A DNA stretch of 36,784 nt from Oscillospiraceae bacterium (GTDB lineage: Bacteria; Bacillota; Clostridia; Oscillospirales; QAMX01), in the NCBI GenBank assembly GCA_015067705.1, contig SVLW01000019.1:1-36784 (forward strand). The letters are read 5' to 3'. A program made the position numbers and the translations under genes. The stretch's first letter is position 1, and the number at the start of each line of letters is the position of its first letter. Below the pieces are notes generated by a model. The model made no database searches and had not been told where the DNA came from. It saw only the letters and a program-made list of their open reading frames with translations. Below, one piece after another: positions 9,630 to 17,247 of the stretch.

Positions 9630-11520
9630 ATACCATTCCGATGCAAGAGCCTCCATCGGCGGAATGCGCGGCGGCGGCGGACGCGGCCGGCGCGGCATGC
9701 CCCCGCAGAAGGCAAAGGACTTTAAGGGTACCGTGAAGATGCTCTGGAATTATATGGGCAATCTCAAGTGGTATCTCTTCCTCATCGTGTTGATTTCCGC
9801 CTGCACCTCCGGGCTCGGCGTGCTGATTCCCCTGATCGTGGGCCGCGTGGTGGACTCCATGGGTATTGTCCCCGGCACCACGGATTTCCCGCTCTTAACC
9901 AGTCTTTTGATCATTCTGGCGGTGGTGTACGTCACCGACCTGATCCTGATTTTCATGCAGGGCTTTATCATGGCGGGCGTGTCCCAGCGCTTTGTCAACC
10001 GCCTGCGTACGGAGCTTTTTGCGAAGCTGCAGAAGCTGTCGCTCCGGTTCTTTGACACTCATGAGTCCGGCGATATCATGAGCCGCCTCACCAACGACAT
10101 GGACACTATTTCCGGCACCGTGGCCCAGTCCGCTACGCAGCTGATTTCCGGCGTACTGACGGTGATCGGCACACTGACCATGATGCTGGTTTTAAGTCCC
10201 GTGCTTTCTCTGGCGGTGTTTGTGACGGTTCCGCTGATTTATCTCCTGACCAAGACCGTCACCAAGCGCACCGGAAAGCTCTTCCGGGAGCAGCAGGCAT
10301 ACCTCGGCGTCATGAACAGCCACATCGAAGAGACCATCAGCGGCATCCAGACCGTGCGTGCCTATGGCCGCGAGGAGCAGGTGATCCGTCACTTCGATGA
10401 AGTGAACGAGACGCTCTGCGACGTGGGCACCCGGGCGCACATCTGGTCCGGTTATATCATGCCGCTCTTAAACGTCATCAATAACTTCGGCTATGTCCTG
10501 ATCTCCACCTTCGGCGGCATCCTCTGCCTGAATGGCCTGCTGTCCGCGGGCATCATTGCCTCCTTCGTCAGTCTTGCCAAGCAGTTCACCCGCCCCTTAA
10601 ACGAGATCGCCAACACCTATAACACCTTCCTCTCCGCCATCGCCGGTGCAGAGCGTGTCTTTGAGATCATCAGTGAGGAAGAGGAAGTGGCCGACCGGCC
10701 CGGCGCCATTTCGCCGGAGCACATTGAGGGGCATGTGGAATTCCGGGACGTGAGCTTTGGCTACCGCCCGGATGTAAAGGTTCTCGATCATGTATCCATT
10801 GATATCAAGCCCCGGATGCGCGCCGCCTTTGTGGGCCCCACGGGCGCAGGCAAGACCACTATCATCAATCTGCTGACCCGCTTCTATGACGTGGATGACG
10901 GCGCGATCCTGCTGGACGGCGTGGATCTCCGGGATTATACCCGGGATTTCATCCGCTCCACCTTCGGTGTGGTGCTGCAGGAGACCTATCTCTTCGGCGG
11001 AACCGTGCGGGAAAACATCCGCTACGGCAAGCTGGACGCTACAGATGAGGAAGTGGAACGGGCCGCGAAGATCTCCGGCGCGGACAGCTTCATCACCCGT
11101 CTGGAGCACGGATATGACACCATCGTACAGGACAACGGCGCCAATCTCTCTGCCGGCCAGCGGCAGATGCTGGCCATCTCCCGGGCCGTACTGGCAGATC
11201 CGCCCATTCTGATCCTGGACGAAGCCACCTCCAATATCGACACCCGTACAGAGATGCACATCCAGAAGGTCATGGCAGAGCTGATGCGCGACCGCACCAC
11301 CTTCGTCATTGCCCATCGTCTGGGCACCATCCGGGATGCGGATGTGATCATGGTGGTGGAGGGCGGCCATATCATCGAGTCCGGCACTCATGACGAGCTC
11401 ATGCGGCTGGGCGGCTTCTATCACAATATGTACACCGCCCAGATGGGCCTTGCGGGACTTGAAGCGCAGGCCGAACTGGAAATGCAGAACAACGACCTGG
11501 AACGCTATGCAGGCGTTTGA
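9622..11520 (+). CDS. Heterodimeric ABC exporter, subunit with consensus ATP-site residues
   Basis: 632 residues from the ATG at 9622 after AAAGGAGG, overlapping the preceding gene by 8 bases and so probably translationally coupled. The N-terminus is Gly/Arg-rich (GGMRGGGGRGRRG), common in this subunit type, followed by six membrane segments (about 50-340). The nucleotide-binding domain has Walker A GPTGAGKT (405-412), signature LSAGQ (509-513), Walker B ILILDE with catalytic Glu534, and switch His565 (IAHRLGTI). It therefore supplies the competent Walker B and H-loop that its partner lacks. The role is export of an unidentified substrate across the cytoplasmic membrane. Confidence 0.95.
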
Positions 11521-11526
11521 GAAAGC

Positions 11527-11558
11527 AAAAGACCATTCCGGATCAGGAATGGTCTTTT
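11527..11558 (+). terminator. Terminator of the ABC exporter operon
   Basis: AAAA, then GACCATTCC (11531-11539), a six-base loop and GGAATGGTC (11546-11554), followed by TTTT. Confidence 0.9.
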
Positions 11559-11620
11559 GTAATAATTGCTAAATTTCATCCCGTAGATTTTGTCAAATTC
11601 GTCGAAAGTGAAAAAACGGA

Positions 11621-11650
11621 TTGACAGATACCGGTCTCCTATGGTAGCAT
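11621..11650 (+). promoter_or_regulatory. Promoter of the large structured RNA candidate
   Basis: Perfect -35 TTGACA (11621-11626), 18-bp spacer, -10 TAGCAT (11645-11650). The predicted start is near 11657, at the base of the first hairpin. Confidence 0.65.
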
Positions 11651-11656
11651 AGCGAT

Positions 11657-12237
11657 ACAGGAAGAGAACTTCCTGAAAAAAGAAGGGGGGCTGAGTCCGA
11701 TGTACGCTTTTTCTTAAAGTAGTACAGGGTCTATGATGATGAAGAATGAATTATTTTGCAGCCAGCCCTGCTTCTTTGCAGGTCGGTGAGGCATCCGCTT
11801 ATCTCACAAGATGACCCGCTGTCTAACGCACCGGAACCCCGTTCTCCCCGACAGTCCGCCTGAGGCGCATGACATAGATCGCATATCCACGCGAAGCCTA
11901 CGTTTTGCAGTTTCATCTGAATGGACGCCCGGCAGTATACAGATTGCCGGATGCGGTGCAGAGAACATAAGGCGCCAAAAAGGCGCACTGTCCACGACAG
12001 ATCCTCTCATACTCGCAAGATACCCCTCCTGTGACAGGATTCCATCCCGTGATACCGCCGGTATCGCCGAAAGAAGATCCGCGCAGGGACGGGGCGCGAG
12101 CCGACTGAGAACCCAATGGAGAATCAAAAAAAGATGAATTCCGGCGCGCATCCCGGCAGGGGAAGGACGATAAGCCGGCCCTGACTACATGGCAATGACA
12201 AATATCCGCAGGACGGAAATCCCTGCGGATATTTTAC
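11657..12237 (+). ncRNA. Candidate large structured non-coding RNA, about 580 nt, unrecognised
   Basis: About 580 bases between a promoter and a terminator-like hairpin carry no convincing protein gene. The frames here lack ribosome sites and protein-like composition. The strand is full of local inverted repeats: CAGGAAG/CTTCCTG (11658-11675), CCTGC/GCAGG (11767-11782), GTGAG/CTCAC (11786-11807), CCGGCA/TGCCGG extended by CGC/GCG (11926-11955), GCGCC-A5-GGCGC (11972-11986), CTGTC/GACAG (11988-12000), TCCTG/CAGGA (12027-12039), GATACC/GGTATC (12051-12065) and CGCGC/GCGCG (12080-12098). A longer-range helix GGGCTG/CAGCCC (11688-11693 with 11763-11768) is also possible. Two mini-frames occur near the 5' end (11700-11717, five residues; 11733-11789, 18 residues). 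It does not show tmRNA, RNase P or SRP hallmarks. Size suggests the OLE/ROOL/GOLLD class or a new RNA; this is inference. Confidence 0.55.
12200..12235 (+). terminator. Terminator-like hairpin ending the structured RNA unit
   Basis: A 13-bp stem (AAATATCCGCAGG at 12200-12212, mirrored at 12222-12234) with a nine-base loop and a short TTTT. The marR promoter begins immediately after, so the two units appear separate. Confidence 0.7.
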
Positions 12238-12266
12238 TTGACAAAGTTAGTCCTATATGGTACTAT
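12238..12266 (+). promoter_or_regulatory. Promoter and possible autoregulatory operator of the MarR operon
   Basis: -35 TTGACA (12238-12243), 17-bp spacer, -10 TACTAT (12261-12266). An imperfect dyad runs through the spacer into the -10: TAGT (12248-12251) mirrored by ACTA (12262-12265) around a central ATAT. MarR repressors commonly bind such dyads over their own promoters. Confidence 0.65.
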
Positions 12267-12286
12267 TCGATATGGGAGGAATGAAT

Positions 12287-12718
12287 ATGATTGAAACGAA
12301 AGGCGGATTTCTGATCTCGCAGATCAAGCAGGTGCAGGGCCGCATCTTTGACAAGCTCTTACAGGATGCCGGGATCGCGGAATTCAACGGCGCACAGGGG
12401 CGCATTCTCTATGTGCTGTGGCAGGAGGACGATCTGCCCATCGTGGAGCTGTCCCGCAGGACGGGCCTGGCCAAGACGACCCTGACGAGTATGCTGGACC
12501 GCATGGAGGGTCAGGGGCATCTCGCGCGCTGTTATGATCCCCGCGACCGCAGACAGATCCGCATCCGGCTCACCGAAAGCGCCCGGGCACTGGAGACAAA
12601 GTACCGGGATGTATCCGATGAGATGAGCCGTATCTTTTATCGGGATTTTACCGACGAAGAGATCCTGGCGCTGGACGCAGCGCTTGCAAAAGTACTTCAC
12701 AATCTGGAAACTGTGTAA
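12287..12718 (+). CDS. MarR-family transcriptional regulator
   Basis: 143 residues with the MarR winged helix: recognition region LSRRTGLAKTTLTSMLDRME (about 61-80) and wing DPRDRRQIRIRLT (about 92-104). The start at 12287 (MIETKGGF) has GGGAGG seven bases upstream. The ATG at 12281 is too close to that site, and the one at 12257 lies upstream of the predicted transcription start. The 5' leader is therefore very short, about 15 bases. It likely controls itself and the two downstream genes (flavoredoxin-like and hydrolase). Cytoplasmic DNA-binding dimer; the ligand is unknown. Confidence 0.9.
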   Translation: MIETKGGFLISQIKQVQGRIFDKLLQDAGIAEFNGAQGRILYVLWQEDDLPIVELSRRTGLAKTTLTSMLDRMEGQGHLARCYDPRDRRQIRIRLTESARALETKYRDVSDEMSRIFYRDFTDEEILALDAALAKVLHNLETV

Positions 12719-12737
12719 ACGTAGAGGAGGAACCCCC

Positions 12738-13310
12738 ATGAAACGAAAGGAAATCAGCAGTTTTTATTGCCTGCCGGTACAGCCCGCTTTCCTGATCGGC
12801 ACCTGTAATGAGGATGGAAGCCCCAACTTTGCCCCCATTACCTGGGTCAGCAAGACCTGTCCGGATCCCGACACCAATCTCTATATCATCACCTTGAACG
12901 GAGAGAAGCGCACGAAGGAGAACGTGCTCCGCACCGGAGAGCTGACGTTTAATCTAGTCAGCCGCGAGATGCTGCCGCTGGTGGATTTCTTCGGGGCGCA
13001 CAGCGCACTGGATGGGGAAAAAGGACTGGCCGGTGCCGCGGTCTCCCCTGCTCTCACCATCAAGGCCCCCACACTGGACATCAGCCCCGCAGTCTGTGAG
13101 TGCAACGTGGTGAAAACCGTGGAGATCGGTACGTGCCACACCTTTTTCTGCAAGGTGAACCGCATGGAGATCGCGGAACACGTGGAGCCCATCGACAACT
13201 GGGGCATCGACCTGACTCAGATCGACGCCCTGATCTATTCCGGTGACTATCACGCCGTAGGCCCGCATCTGGGCGCCATCGGCGACTTCCTGCCGAAGGA
13301 GGGCAAGTGA
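12738..13310 (+). CDS. Flavin reductase-like (flavoredoxin) domain protein
   Basis: 190 residues from the ATG after AGAGGAGG. The fold-typical pieces are visible: FLIGTCNEDGSPNFAPITWVS near 17-37, NGEKRTKEN near 53, ELTFNLVS near 70 and a C-terminal GDYHAVG near 170. This family binds FMN and includes flavoredoxins and flavin reductases that pass electrons from NAD(P)H or iron-sulfur partners. It starts 19 bases after marR and ends one base before the hydrolase gene, so it is the middle gene of a small regulated operon. The specific electron partner is unknown. Confidence 0.85.
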   Translation: MKRKEISSFYCLPVQPAFLIGTCNEDGSPNFAPITWVSKTCPDPDTNLYIITLNGEKRTKENVLRTGELTFNLVSREMLPLVDFFGAHSALDGEKGLAGAAVSPALTIKAPTLDISPAVCECNVVKTVEIGTCHTFFCKVNRMEIAEHVEPIDNWGIDLTQIDALIYSGDYHAVGPHLGAIGDFLPKEGK

Positions 13311-13311
13311 G

Positions 13312-14052
13312 ATGCCCCACATTCGCTGTAAAGATTTACTGCTTTTCTATGAGGAATTCGGCCGCGGCGAACCGCTTCTCATGCTGCACAGTGCATTCAG
13401 CCGGGGCATCCTGGCCTTCGCCTCCCAGATCCAGCCCTTTCAGGGGCAGTATCGCTGCCTGATCCCGGATTTCCGCGGCCACGGGCGCACCCGCTGCCAG
13501 GATCTCACCTGGGATTCCGACCGACACGCAGAGGACATGATCGCCTTCCTGGATGCACTGGGGATCGAACGTGTGCATCTGATGGGATACAGCATGGGGG
13601 CAAACGTAGGGCTATACCTGGCCGCGCGTTATCCCCACCGGGTGCGCAGTCTCATTGCCATTGGCGCCAGTCACGAGCCCACGCCGGCGAATGTGGAGGA
13701 CTATCTTCCGGAACCTCTGCTGGCAAGAGGAGAACACGATTTCATCGAGGACATGATCGTCCGCCATCAGGAGGCACACCGCGGCGACTTGCAGACCTAT
13801 CTGCGGGTAAACGCCGCCGATTGGCAGCTGCATCCCCGCCTGACGGAAGCAGAGTGGCAAGCCATCACTTGCCCGGTTCTCTTCATCAGCGGCGAACATG
13901 ATCCCTTCTCTGATCTGCCCGCGCTGCAGAAGCATTGTCCCCACGCCCTCTGTCATCTGGTGGAGGACGGCAGCCACCGTCCGCATTTCGTCATGGAGCA
14001 GGGCCGGGAGATCAACCAGCGGATGCTGGAGTTTTTGGATAAACAGAAATGA
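13312..14052 (+). CDS. Alpha/beta-fold hydrolase
   Basis: 246 residues. The nucleophile elbow GYSMGA places Ser94, the acid is Asp197 (SGEHDPF) and the His is His222 or His225 (DGSHRPH). HSAFSRG near 26-32 is the oxyanion-hole region, and DFRGHGRT near 53-60 is typical of the family. Esterase, lactonase or haloperoxidase-like activity is possible; the substrate cannot be assigned. The ATG lies one base after the TGA of the flavoredoxin gene, indicating coupling, and the operon ends at the terminator 14063-14090. Confidence 0.88.
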   Translation: MPHIRCKDLLLFYEEFGRGEPLLMLHSAFSRGILAFASQIQPFQGQYRCLIPDFRGHGRTRCQDLTWDSDRHAEDMIAFLDALGIERVHLMGYSMGANVGLYLAARYPHRVRSLIAIGASHEPTPANVEDYLPEPLLARGEHDFIEDMIVRHQEAHRGDLQTYLRVNAADWQLHPRLTEAEWQAITCPVLFISGEHDPFSDLPALQKHCPHALCHLVEDGSHRPHFVMEQGREINQRMLEFLDKQK

Positions 14053-14062
14053 AATGATATGC

Positions 14063-14090
14063 AAAAAACCGCTCTTTCGAGCGGTTTTTT
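14063..14090. terminator. Bidirectional terminator between hydrolase and HAD genes
   Basis: A6, CCGCTC, loop TTTC, GAGCGG, T6. It is symmetric and lies between convergent genes, so it serves both strands. Confidence 0.93.
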
Positions 14091-14092
14091 CG

Positions 14093-14773
14093 TCAGTTTA
14101 TGGTATCAATCACGCGCAGCACATCCGTCGGCGTCTCTGCCTGGGGGAACTCCGGCAATCGCCCCACCGGCTGGCCAGTGCCTTCTTTCAGGTACCATGT
14201 TGCCTGCAGAGGATGCATGCCGATGGCCTGTGCGGTCTCCAGTTCCCGGCTGCCGCCGTCGCCTACGTAGAGGCATTCTTCCGACGCGACCGCCAGCTCC
14301 TGCATAGAGCGCTCATAGATTGCGGGGTCCGGCTTTTTGAGACCCACTTCACAGGACATACAGACGGAATCAAAATACGGGAACAGCGCCGTCTTTCGGA
14401 TCACGTCCCGCTCCTCAAAATAGCAGTTGGTAATGAGTCCGATCCGGATACCGCGGGCTTTCAGGGCGTCAAACAGGGGCAGGATCTCCGAATGGAGATA
14501 GCGGAAATGCTCCCCTGCCGTGACCTTGCGCTTCGTGACAAGCGCCTCATAAAGCGCCGGCGTGTAGCGGCCGTTCACTCGCAGGATCTCCTCGATCACG
14601 TCCTCCACGCTGCGTTTTCCCAGGGTTCTGTCGTCCTCCGACGGATTCCAGATCTCCCGGAATTTCTGCTCTGAGATCCCCGCCGCCGCCGCGATCTGTT
14701 TCCCCATAAAAGCCGGACAGGCATAAAGCGTCACCAGCGTTTCGTACATATCAAATATCACGGCCCGAATCAA
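14093..14773 (-). CDS. HAD-superfamily hydrolase
   Basis: 226 residues from a TTG at 14773, which has GGGGAGGTG just upstream and gives the classic N-terminus MIRAVIFDMYETL. The longer ATG frame from 14842 would overlap the preceding acetyltransferase gene. Motif I is FDMYETL; the first position after the nucleophile Asp is Met and the usual second Asp is Tyr, a variant DxY motif also found in haloacid dehalogenase-like members. Motif II is the Thr in GLITNCYF, motif III the Lys in GLKKPDP, and motif IV YVGDGGSREL. The role is a phosphatase or haloacid dehalogenase-like enzyme; substrate unknown. Last gene of a three-gene minus-strand unit. Confidence 0.88.
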   Translation of the reverse strand: MIRAVIFDMYETLVTLYACPAFMGKQIAAAAGISEQKFREIWNPSEDDRTLGKRSVEDVIEEILRVNGRYTPALYEALVTKRKVTAGEHFRYLHSEILPLFDALKARGIRIGLITNCYFEERDVIRKTALFPYFDSVCMSCEVGLKKPDPAIYERSMQELAVASEECLYVGDGGSRELETAQAIGMHPLQATWYLKEGTGQPVGRLPEFPQAETPTDVLRVIDTIN

Positions 14774-14795
14774 AAAGACACCTCCCCGTATCCGA

Positions 14796-15326
14796 TCACT
14801 TCCGCACCAATCGGTATTCCAGCTTTCTTTTCTCCGCACCATCCAACATTGCCGAATATTCCTTTGTCTTCGTCATGCCGCACTTCTGCATCACGCGCTG
14901 GGAACCCACATTTTCCGCAAAACAGGTGGCAATGATTTCCCACACCAGATCTTCTCGAAAAGCGTAGTCGATCACACAGCGAAATGCTTCGGTGGTATAG
15001 CCCTTTCCCCAGAACTGCGGAAAACTGAAATACCCGGCATCCACAATTTTCCCAAGTGGTGTGGCATCAACCACCGAATACCCGATGCTCCCCACCGTTT
15101 CATGTGAATCCCGACACGCCATATGAAGAAACGTGAACTTCCGATTCGGACCATTCTGATCTGCCAGCACTTTCTGAAATTCCGCATGCGCAGCCACACG
15201 GGACACCGGACGACTGCCTTCCAGATATCGCATGGTCTCGGGATCGGATTTTAATCGAAAATACTCCTCAAAATCATCCACGCAGTAATCCCGCAGGATC
15301 AGTCGCTCTGTTTCCAGGTAAATCAC
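14796..15326 (-). CDS. GNAT-family N-acetyltransferase (RimJ/RimL type)
   Basis: 176 residues beginning with GTG at 15326 (MIYLETERLILRDY). That GTG overlaps the TGA of the upstream oxidoreductase gene (GTGA), a translational-coupling arrangement, with GGGTGG as ribosome site. Family features are ETERLILRDY at the N-terminus, the acetyl-CoA loop PQFWGKGYTTEA near 110-121 and NVGSQRVMQKCGM near 148-160. It transfers acetyl from acetyl-CoA to a protein N-terminus or small-molecule amine; the acceptor is unknown. Confidence 0.92.
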   Translation of the reverse strand: MIYLETERLILRDYCVDDFEEYFRLKSDPETMRYLEGSRPVSRVAAHAEFQKVLADQNGPNRKFTFLHMACRDSHETVGSIGYSVVDATPLGKIVDAGYFSFPQFWGKGYTTEAFRCVIDYAFREDLVWEIIATCFAENVGSQRVMQKCGMTKTKEYSAMLDGAEKRKLEYRLVRK

Positions 15327-16489
15327 AGTTCCACCCAAACAGCGCCCTGTTTGCTGCTTTCTACACAAGCCTCAATAAAGCGCACGCCATCAATCCCCAT
15401 CTCAATACCGGGATAGTCATAGTCCGCCGCCTCTACTGTCTCGCCACGGCGCTTTGCAGCAATGGCCTGCAGGAACTGGTCATAGAGATTGCAGAGCGCC
15501 TCATGGTATCCCTCAGGATGGCCGCTGGGCAGGCGGCTGTATGCCGCGGCCGCGGCGGAAATATAGCCGTTCCCCCGGGAAAGCAGCCGGGGCGGCTCGC
15601 CCTTGAGGGTCAGTTTCAGATAATTGCTCTGTTCCTGCTCAAACTCAATGGCACCCAAAGTACCGAAAATCCGCACTTTCAGGGCATTGTCATAGCCCGC
15701 GGCAATCTGGGAGCACCAATAACAGCCGCTGGCGCCGTTATCGTAGCGGAGCAGGATCTCCGCATTGGTGTCGAGACTTCTCCCCTCGCCCACTACGTCA
15801 AGATTGGCAAGGAGCCGGGTGATCCGCAGGCCGGTCATATAGGCCACGGTATTCTCGATGTGACTGCCGATGTCGCCCACGCAGTTGGCGCTGCCGCTGA
15901 GCGCGGGATCGGTGCGCCATCCGGCCTGTTTATTCTCACCCTCCACCACGTCAATGAGCCATTCCTGAGGGTATTCCGCCATCACCATGCGAACATCACC
16001 AATGACGCCGTCCCGGATCAGGCGGCGGGCCTCTTTCGCCATCACATGGCCGGAATACACATAGCTGACGCCGAAGAGACAGCCATGCGCCTGGGCCAGG
16101 CGCTTTAATTCCTCTGCCTGGGCGGAGGTCACGGTCAGGGGCTTTTCACACATGACGGAGAAGCCCTGCAGGAGAAAGGCGCGGCAAGCATCATAATGAG
16201 AGGCATTGGGCGTGGTCACCACCATGAAGTCCGGGCGGTCGGGACGTGCCGCCTCCGCCTGTGCCATCTCCGCAAAGGATGTATAAACCCGCGTTTCATC
16301 CAGGCCCAGCTCCGCCGCGGTCTCGCGGCTCTTCTCGATATCCCGGGAAAAACAGCCGCACACCAGACTGGCATTACCGCCCAGATGCAGCGCGGCGCGA
16401 TGCACCGCCCCAATAAAGGATCCCGGGCCGCCGCCCACCATACCGTATGTAAAGCGTTCTGCTTTGCTCGTTTTGCTTGCTTCCACCAT
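15323..16489 (-). CDS. Gfo/Idh/MocA-family oxidoreductase
   Basis: 388 residues from the ATG at 16489 with GGGGAGC seven bases upstream; the frame extends to 16555 but that part overlaps the promoter. The NAD(P)-binding Rossmann region GMVGGGPGSFIGAVH (16-30) and the family-defining EKP motif with catalytic Lys116 (MCEKPLTVT) are clear. The distal domain has GWRTDPALSGS and DIGSHIEN, with a His expected in catalysis. Members oxidise or reduce sugars, inositols and related polyols. The substrate is not evident. It heads a unit with the acetyltransferase and HAD genes. Confidence 0.93.
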   Translation of the reverse strand: MVEASKTSKAERFTYGMVGGGPGSFIGAVHRAALHLGGNASLVCGCFSRDIEKSRETAAELGLDETRVYTSFAEMAQAEAARPDRPDFMVVTTPNASHYDACRAFLLQGFSVMCEKPLTVTSAQAEELKRLAQAHGCLFGVSYVYSGHVMAKEARRLIRDGVIGDVRMVMAEYPQEWLIDVVEGENKQAGWRTDPALSGSANCVGDIGSHIENTVAYMTGLRITRLLANLDVVGEGRSLDTNAEILLRYDNGASGCYWCSQIAAGYDNALKVRIFGTLGAIEFEQEQSNYLKLTLKGEPPRLLSRGNGYISAAAAAYSRLPSGHPEGYHEALCNLYDQFLQAIAAKRRGETVEAADYDYPGIEMGIDGVRFIEACVESSKQGAVWVEL

Positions 16490-16523
16490 TCTTTGCTCCC
16501 CTTCCTGCACATCATTTGGTCTC

Positions 16524-16552
16524 ATTATAGCAGATATGCCCATATGCCGCAA
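16524..16552 (-). promoter_or_regulatory. Promoter of the Gfo/Idh/MocA-GNAT-HAD unit
   Basis: On the minus strand: -35 TTGCGG (16552-16547), 17-bp spacer, -10 TATAAT (16529-16524). Confidence 0.72.
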
Positions 16553-16595
16553 CAAAACAGCAAAAAGTATTTACATTCTCATAATCCCTTTTAAT

Positions 16596-16624
16596 TTGCA
16601 TTTCTTCCAGATATATGGTATTCT
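16596..16624 (+). promoter_or_regulatory. Promoter of the small lipoprotein gene
   Basis: -35 TTGCAT (16596-16601), 17-bp spacer, -10 TATTCT (16619-16624). Confidence 0.68.
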
Positions 16625-16660
16625 ATACTTCGGTTTGATTAAAACAGCGAGGTTTTTAGA

Positions 16661-17161
16661 ATGCATCAGAAATTTCTTTTGTTCCTGGCGGTCTGTCTGC
16701 TGCTGGGCGCTTTGAGCGGCTGTTCCGCCGCCGATCCCGATACATCCGCCGCCGACCATCTGCGTGACGCCATTCTGGCCGCGGAAAACGGCGAGACCAC
16801 CGGCGACATCCACATCGACACCCAGTTCTTCACCACCGAACTGGAAACCTACGGCTATCGTCTGATCACCCGAAACGTCGCCCTGCCGGAAAACGAGACC
16901 GCCCTGCGGGAGGCCATTTCTCTGGTCAACTGGTGGTGTGATCCCTCGGCACAGTATGCGGAGGACGTGGTGCCCGCCTTTGAATACGTGGGCGTCAAGC
17001 TCATCAACAACGAGCTGGAGTGCTTCCACTTCTCCACCGGATATTTTGAAGAGGGCGAATTCGTCTGGTGCGGCGCCTTTGCGGTGGACTTCAACGCCAC
17101 ACAGATCTACGAGCTCAACAACCAGACCATGGAATATAAACTGATCTATCAGGAAAAATAA
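16661..17161 (+). CDS. Small secreted lipoprotein, function unknown
   Basis: 166 residues. The N-terminus is a lipoprotein signal: a charged start, a hydrophobic core (LLFLAVCLLLGAL) and the lipobox LSGC with the lipidated Cys21. The mature part is acidic, with a Trp-Trp pair (LVNWWCD near 90) and a C-terminal beta-rich stretch. I do not recognise a family. It has its own promoter and terminator and stands alone between divergent and convergent units. Expected location is the outer face of the cytoplasmic membrane. Confidence 0.8.
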   Translation: MHQKFLLFLAVCLLLGALSGCSAADPDTSAADHLRDAILAAENGETTGDIHIDTQFFTTELETYGYRLITRNVALPENETALREAISLVNWWCDPSAQYAEDVVPAFEYVGVKLINNELECFHFSTGYFEEGEFVWCGAFAVDFNATQIYELNNQTMEYKLIYQEK

Positions 17162-17168
17162 AAAAATG

Positions 17169-17198
17169 TCCCGGGAAGCATTTCCCGGGATCTTTTTT
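17169..17198 (+). terminator. Terminator of the lipoprotein gene
   Basis: TCCCGGGAA (17169-17177) mirrored at 17182-17190, then TCTTTTTT. Confidence 0.9.
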
Positions 17199-17200
17199 GT

Positions 17201-17237
17201 AAAAAAGAGGCTTTGCAAGCGTGCAAAGCCTCTTTTA
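17201..17237 (-). terminator. Terminator of the pheST operon
   Basis: A 15-bp stem (17203-17217 with 17222-17236) around loop AGCG, followed on the minus strand by T6. The stem is symmetric and may also act on the plus strand. Confidence 0.9.
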
Positions 17238-17247
17238 CTGTAATCGA

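Noticed and set aside
11780-11840. GGTGAGGC resembles the start of an M-box (ykoK) magnesium riboswitch
   Set aside because: The further conserved M-box segments (CTGCCC, GACGCCAATGGGTCA, CAGTGC) are not present, and no magnesium transporter gene follows.
11811-12137. Possible 108-codon gene, and minus-strand frames, within the structured stretch
   Set aside because: No ribosome site, Arg/Ser/Pro-rich composition, and the frame crosses many hairpins. A structured RNA explains the region better.
11685-12240. tmRNA, RNase P or 4.5S RNA as identity of the structured stretch
   Set aside because: No tag-peptide frame or tRNA-like ends for tmRNA, no GAGGAAAGTCC-type core for RNase P, and no SRP helix 8 motif were seen on either strand.
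12257-12286. Longer MarR start at 12257 or 12281
   Set aside because: 12257 is upstream of the predicted transcription start, and 12281 is only one base from the ribosome site.
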